Shown: positions 60,901-64,000 of the stretch, piece by piece
How positions within the stretch are numbered: position 1 is the stretch's first letter
How the letters are laid out: every line of letters begins with the position of its first letter
DNA from: Mytilus galloprovincialis
Lineage: Eukaryota; Mollusca; Bivalvia; Mytilida; Mytilidae
Assembly: GCF_965363235.1 (NCBI RefSeq)
Contig: NC_134845.1
Coordinates: 32,536,154-32,600,153, forward strand
Reading direction: 5' to 3'
Length of the DNA stretch: 64,000 nt
Translations under genes and position numbers: made by a program
Notes under the pieces: model-generated
Told to the model about the DNA's origin: nothing
Databases searched by the model: none
What the model saw: only the letters and a program-made list of their open reading frames with translations

Positions 60901-63385
60901 AAAATTAATGAAAAATTATTGTAATCAATTAAGGAAAAAACTAAACCATTTAGATTTGCCTACAGCCATACACATAATTCAATAGATCATTTTAAGATGT
61001 CTTTTGCATTATTCTAACACTTTAAAAACAATTTCTCCATTCTTTATTCTGTCTATTAGACTTTTTAAACGACCGCAAAAATTAAAAATATTTGGTTGTA
61101 TATTGGTATCACGTGGTCATCGTCAGCGTCGTACGAAGACAAATGGTTTCAGGATAATAACTTTAGTATAAGTGAATAGAAATCTATGAAATTTGAACAC
61201 AAAGTTTACGACCACAAAAGGAAGGTTGGGATTGATTTTGGGGGTTTTGGTCCCAACAGTTTAGGAATAAGGGGCCAAAAAGGGGCACAAATAAGCATTT
61301 TTCTTGGTTTTTAGCACAATCACTTTAGTATAAGTAAATAGAAATCTATCAAATTTAAACACAAGGTTTATGACCACAAAAGGAAGGTTAGGATTGATTT
61401 TGGGAGTTATGGTCCCAACCAAGGATCCGGAAATTTTTTCACCTAATTTCGGTCATTTTCATATAACATAAAAGTTGGTGCCCCTTTTCAAAAACAGATT
61501 GTCAAAATCTCAATACTGCATGAGTATGCTCATACTCGTAGCATCAACGAACTTGTTTCACTGTTGCATCGCGTTTACTTCATGATTTATCCTACCATTT
61601 TCCTAAAATCGATCAAAAGCAATTACGGGAAGGCAACAGTTTAAGAATAAAATGATTTTAATGACTCAAAATCGTAATTTTCTCAGTCATCGCTTACGTT
61701 TCTTTCGATTCTGAAGTCGAAATTCAAACCGGATGTAATGCGACAATACTAAAACGAACAATTCCGGACTTATTTCCGGGATTAGTTTTGTTTATCAAAT
61801 TCACAGGAAAACATCGTTTTTTTAATATTTTACCTTTAATAGTGTAAGAATATTAATGAAAATAGTTGCACTTGCTTTATTTAGCAAGAAATCATTTTAA
61901 ATTTACGATTTAGTGTCAAATCTGCGGAAGAGAATTTCAGGCATGCGTATCATATTAAACAAAGCACGTGTGTTAGTAGTGAAAAAAATCTTTTTTCTAC
62001 GTAAATTAAATCAAGTTTTAATTAAATTTTAAATCATTATTGACAATTGTCTTAGCTGAAAAGTAATTAAATAATGAAGACAGTTGGTATAGAATTTTAA
62101 TTTCTTTATAATATTAGTTCGGAGCTTGTGATAAATAGCCAGGTGTGAACTAAAAACACAGGTAAAGAGATTATCGATCATTAGCCAATAGCTCCCCGAG
62201 GCATTAATATAGTTATTAGGAGGGCCCTCAGGATTATAACACTTCACTGGAGTGGCATTTTAATTACATAAAATTGATAACAAAACAAAAATATGTTTAA
62301 AATGGCGATTTGAAACTCAATCTCAACGAAATGACCGAAATTATTTCTGTTGAAAAATAAAATTTGACCTAAATCACAATAAATGATTTAGGACTTTTGA
62401 GTTTCCGAATCGGCCATGTCTGGCATATATGACCGTTTCCAGACCCTTGGTCCCAACAGTTTAGGAATTAGGGTCCAAAAGGGTCCAAAATTAAACTTAG
62501 ATTGATTTCATCAAAAATTGAATTATTGGGGTGATTTGATATGCTGAATCTAACCGTGTATTTAGATTCTTATTTTTGGTCCCGTTTTTAAATTGATCTA
62601 CATTAAGTTCCAAAGGGTCTAAATTAAACTTAGTTTGCTTTTAACAAAAAATGAATTCTTGGGGTTCTTTGATATGCTGAATCTTAACATGTACTTAGAT
62701 TTTTTATTATGGGCCCAGTTTTCTAGTTGGTCCAAATTTGGGTCCAAAATTAAACTTTGTTTGATATCAACAAAAATTGAATATATGGGGTTCTTTGATA
62801 TGCTGAATCTGACCATGCATTTATATTTTGGATATTGGACCATAATAGGTAAATGTCCAATCAAATTTTTTAAGTTCTAAGACCACATTCATTCTGTGTC
62901 AACTATTTAATCGCAATCCAAATTCAGAGCTGTATCAAGCTTGAATTTTGTGTCCATACTTGCCCAACTGTTCAGGGTTGGACCTCTGCGGTCATATAAA
63001 GCTGCACCCTGCGAAGCATCTGGCTACTATAGTTTTGGATGTGTTCAAAATTTATGCAAAAATAAATTTGGTATGATATAGTAAGGAATGTATGGTATTC
63101 TGGTATACCATTCTCTGTTCATACATTCATCTGTTGGTATGTCAACACTTCATAAAATAGCTTGAAACAATTCATATGAAATCTTAACACAGAATTTAAG
63201 ACATAAAGCTGAGATTACTGTACAGGTTGTTTCAAGCATATAATAAATTTTGATTTGCACTACAAAAAAGAATTATATCTTATCCTTAACTTGTTTGAAA
63301 CTTCATGAGAAGTTCTTTTTAAATTAATTAAACAATTTGATATATATTTCTGTTCTCTTTGTTTTTCAGCTTTTTATTCAAGTAG
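45865..63385 (+). CDS. MAGT1/TUSC3: MAGT1/TUSC3 (OST3/OST6 subunit), 11 exons, 332 aa
   Basis: Subunit of the STT3B-type oligosaccharyltransferase in the ER membrane; its lumenal thioredoxin-like domain forms mixed disulfides with substrates to aid N-glycosylation, and vertebrate MAGT1 is also linked to magnesium transport. Exons: 45865-45957, 50349-50518, 52486-52603, 53152-53234, 55092-55149, 55616-55756, 56237-56326, 57170-57233, 59986-60060, 60752-60842, 63370-63385; 999 nt in phase. Signal peptide about 1-26; thioredoxin-like domain with redox motif CSVC at residues 84-87 (CVVC in human MAGT1); NSWRYS and [11 protein letters not shown] conserved; four membrane helices (about 185-203, 213-227, 262-284, 298-318) with [14 protein letters not shown] and [16 protein letters not shown]-terminus YQGYPYSFLFK, as in vertebrates. 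The ATG at 45865 has A at -3 and G at +4; the in-frame ATG at 45856 is weaker. Confidence 0.97.
46485..48320 (-). mobile_element. Family A element, copy 3 (intron 1, long form)
   Basis: Reverse orientation: starts AGCTCACCTGGCCCGAAGGG hairpin, then (CCGTCGTCGT)n at 46527-46592, then three ~500-bp tandem units (CTTTTACAAAAATCTTCTCC at 46605, 47108, 47608), and ends GACACAGGCTCTTTAGAGCC plus TCTAG. Units are nearly identical to each other, indicating recent internal amplification. Confidence 0.88.
46527..46592 (+). repeat. (CCGTCGTCGT)n microsatellite
   Basis: About six to seven tandem decamers inside family A copy 3; absent or shortened to one or two in the other copies. Confidence 0.9.
48321..50348 (+). 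other. Rest of MAGT1/TUSC3 intron 1
   Basis: AT-rich, no repeat family recognised with confidence; short open frames lack support. Confidence 0.5.
50349..50518 (+). CDS. MAGT1/TUSC3: MAGT1/TUSC3 exon 2
   Basis: [40 protein letters not shown]; ends within the lysine after CSVC; phase 0 in, 2 out. Confidence 0.96.
50697..51470. mobile_element. 774-bp TIR element, 5-bp target duplication (intron 2)
   Basis: Ends CAGTCAGGGGACTTACT and AGTAAGTCCCCTGACTG inverted; flanked by TTGGA at 50692-50696 and 51471-51475. Internally a motif like AATCACTTGTTTAAGTA recurs (near 50740, 50797, 50990, 51030, and inverted at the right end). Non-autonomous. Confidence 0.82.
51476..52485 (+). other. Rest of MAGT1/TUSC3 intron 2
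   Basis: A short dyad ATATACCATATACATGTATG near 51550; otherwise no feature seen. Confidence 0.4.
52486..52603 (+). CDS. MAGT1/TUSC3: MAGT1/TUSC3 exon 3
   Basis: [20 protein letters not shown] then [19 protein letters not shown]; phase 2 in, 0 out. Confidence 0.96.
53152..53234 (+). CDS. MAGT1/TUSC3: MAGT1/TUSC3 exon 4
   Basis: [20 protein letters not shown] then GDTLDIN; matches [20 protein letters not shown] in human MAGT1; phase 0 in, 2 out. Confidence 0.96.
53461..54804. mobile_element. TTAA-flanked TIR element with nested family B
   Basis: Ends GGTGGTACCTAACAC and GTGTTGGGTACCACC-like (right end CGTGTTGGGTACCACC) inverted, each bordered by TTAA (53457-53460, 54805-54808), the duplication of piggyBac and Kolobok elements. 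Host sequence is only about 270 bp; the rest is a family B element inserted at 53598-54672. In MAGT1/TUSC3 intron 4. Confidence 0.8.
53598..54672 (+). mobile_element. Family B element, copy 2
   Basis: Hairpin GTCGAGCCTGCAAC/GTTGCAGAAAGCTCGAC, CCGGCGGCGGGGGCGGTGG tract, then ~147-bp monomers marked by GACCTTGACCTCATTTTCAT, ending GTGTGCACTCTTGTT. Same family as 13595-14686. Confidence 0.85.
55092..55149 (+). CDS. MAGT1/TUSC3: MAGT1/TUSC3 exon 5
   Basis: [19 protein letters not shown]; phase 2 in, 0 out. Confidence 0.96.
55616..55756 (+). CDS. MAGT1/TUSC3: MAGT1/TUSC3 exon 6
   Basis: [20 protein letters not shown], first membrane helix, then [13 protein letters not shown]; phase 0 both ends. 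Confidence 0.96.
56237..56326 (+). CDS. MAGT1/TUSC3: MAGT1/TUSC3 exon 7
   Basis: [20 protein letters not shown] then [10 protein letters not shown]; phase 0 both ends; very strongly conserved loop. Confidence 0.96.
57170..57233 (+). CDS. MAGT1/TUSC3: MAGT1/TUSC3 exon 8
   Basis: [20 protein letters not shown] and L; donor GTATCC chosen because it is the one that gives phase 1 and rebuilds the conserved LN residue pair with exon 9. The open frame runs on past it and would mislead a simple ORF call. Confidence 0.9.
57234..58018 (+). other. MAGT1/TUSC3 intron 8, first part
   Basis: AT-rich intron without recognised repeats. Confidence 0.4.
58019..58400 (+). repeat. Family F: two ~169-bp tandem monomers
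   Basis: GGTTAAAGTTTTTGGTCGAG at 58036 and GGTTAAAGTTTTTGGTCAAG at 58205, each leading to ATGATATGATCTTTCTAATT and TTGACCCCAATTTCA; ends ATTCGTGTACTATGGACACA. Reverse fragment at 15105-15330. Confidence 0.75.
58603..59356 (+). mobile_element. Probable dispersed element in intron 8
   Basis: Starts TTAGGATGTACACCTCTGAG and ends CGGTACATTCTTA; short imperfect inverted ends (AGGATGTAC/GTACATTCT). I recall the start as a repeated mussel sequence; no second copy here. Confidence 0.45.
59986..60060 (+). CDS. MAGT1/TUSC3: MAGT1/TUSC3 exon 9
   Basis: [20 protein letters not shown] then GKRR; phase 1 both ends; matches [20 protein letters not shown] of human. Confidence 0.93.
60752..60842 (+). CDS. 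MAGT1/TUSC3: MAGT1/TUSC3 exon 10
   Basis: [20 protein letters not shown] then RSKYQGYPY; last membrane helix; phase 1 in, 2 out. Confidence 0.96.
61065..63025 (-). mobile_element. Family D element, copy 2 (intron 10)
   Basis: Reverse of 27165-31120: starts TTTTTAAACGACCGCAAAAA with a short CGTCAGCGTCGTACG tract, has ~160-bp monomers (AGGAAGGTTGGGATTGATTT at 61221 and 61381), TTGGTCC-type units, and ends GCGGTCATATAAAGCTGCAC plus CCTGCGAAGCATCTGG. Interrupted by an hAT-like element. Confidence 0.8.
61420..62449. mobile_element. 1030-bp hAT-like element nested in family D
   Basis: Ends CAAGGATCCGGAAA and TTTCCAGACCCTTG (12 of 14 paired) with exact 8-bp duplication GTCCCAAC at 61412-61419 and 62450-62457. 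The duplication fits the hAT preference nTnnnnAn. No transposase. Confidence 0.88.
63370..63385 (+). CDS. MAGT1/TUSC3: MAGT1/TUSC3 terminal exon 11
   Basis: Acceptor TTTTTCAG; codes FLFK and stop TAG after the split serine, giving the SFLFK end that parallels SFLMS of human MAGT1. Confidence 0.92.
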
Positions 63386-64000
63386 ATGTGCTATGATGGT
63401 TTTTATTTGTGGATGTCGTGAAGATGCAATCAAGGACTGCCTAGAACATTTTATTAAAATTTATATTGTTGAAAGCTAGAATATGAATGTTGACTGAAAG
63501 TTTGTCTGCAAAAGCTGTTGAATTATTACAGTACTGTACATCCACAGTTTAGCCTTATACGCAGAAAGTTATTGGATGAATGATGTCTTCACAGTTATCA
63601 ATTAAACAATGTTTGATATGGCTCGTTTTTTGGCCCCTAATATTTTGAAATCACAAAATATTATGAATAATTCAAATGACATTCAGATAAGTAAAATAGA
63701 AAGTAATTTTATTTTAAGTAGGGACATATGTACAAGACAAAAAGAGTAACATGAGCTCTAATTATAAGGAGCTTAAAAAAATAGTCAGTCAGACATTAAT
63801 AAATTCTTTTGTGAATATTTGTCTTATATTTAGTTGAATCCACAAAATTTCTTGACTTTCAAGACAAATTGCAAAAACTACTTTCCACTAGGAAATGAGT
63901 GAAATGAAATATATATGAATTTGTACTGAAAATTTTGAATGTGATATTGTTGTTTGTTGGCCTGAAGATTCTATAGGATTTAACCCAAAAATGTTTGTAT
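63386..64000 (+). other. 3' UTR of MAGT1/TUSC3, running to the window end
   Basis: Starts after TAG at 63385. An AATAAA lies at 63798-63803; whether it is used is unknown. Confidence 0.55.

Overview
This is animal nuclear DNA: AT-rich, with long introns, GT-AG splice sites and dense repeats. Two conserved metazoan genes are present. The repeats include families I recognise from bivalve molluscs, especially mussels. Examples are an 'aggtgagcgacacaggctctttagagcctctag' type terminus (quoted here only as a type; see the 8.1, 24 and 46.5 kb copies), arrays of ~160-bp tandem monomers, and elements ending in CGACGAC or CCG microsatellites. A marine mussel (Mytilidae) is my best guess; that attribution comes from memory of repeat families.

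Layout. 1-4092 is a degenerate, higher-order repeat array with two hairpin minisatellite blocks. 6339-11289 (+) is a six-exon gene for a small secreted protein of 307 aa that I do not recognise firmly; its introns carry a tandemly copied splice acceptor and a MITE abutting exon 4. 11.4-21.1 kb is repeat-rich intergenic DNA. 21156-33139 (-) is a complete seven-exon delta/gamma/zeta-type sarcoglycan (290 aa), its introns filled with transposons. 33.7-45.4 kb is a transposon graveyard. It holds an hAT-like element, a LINE fragment, and a reverse-transcriptase pseudogene cut in two by a 2.35-kb TIR element that carries seven exact copies of a 17-bp motif. 45865-63385 (+) is a complete 11-exon MAGT1/TUSC3 (OST3/OST6) gene of 332 aa.

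The three genes are not an operon and have separate roles: a secreted protein, a muscle/membrane dystrophin-complex subunit, and an ER oligosaccharyltransferase/thiol-redox subunit. All three models were assembled by hand from splice sites and reading phase. Each closes in frame (924, 873 and 999 nt), which is strong internal support.

The most unusual material is mobile. The 41.9-44.2 kb element has perfect 28-bp TIRs, a 3-bp target duplication and a palindromic 17-mer spaced at multiples of roughly 155-175 bp. Two hAT-like elements have exact 8-bp target duplications. Three CAG...CTG elements have 5- or 6-bp duplications. One TTAA-flanked element has a second element nested inside it. Several sequence-unrelated families share one plan: terminal hairpin, then CG-rich trinucleotide tract, then ~150-180-bp tandem monomers.
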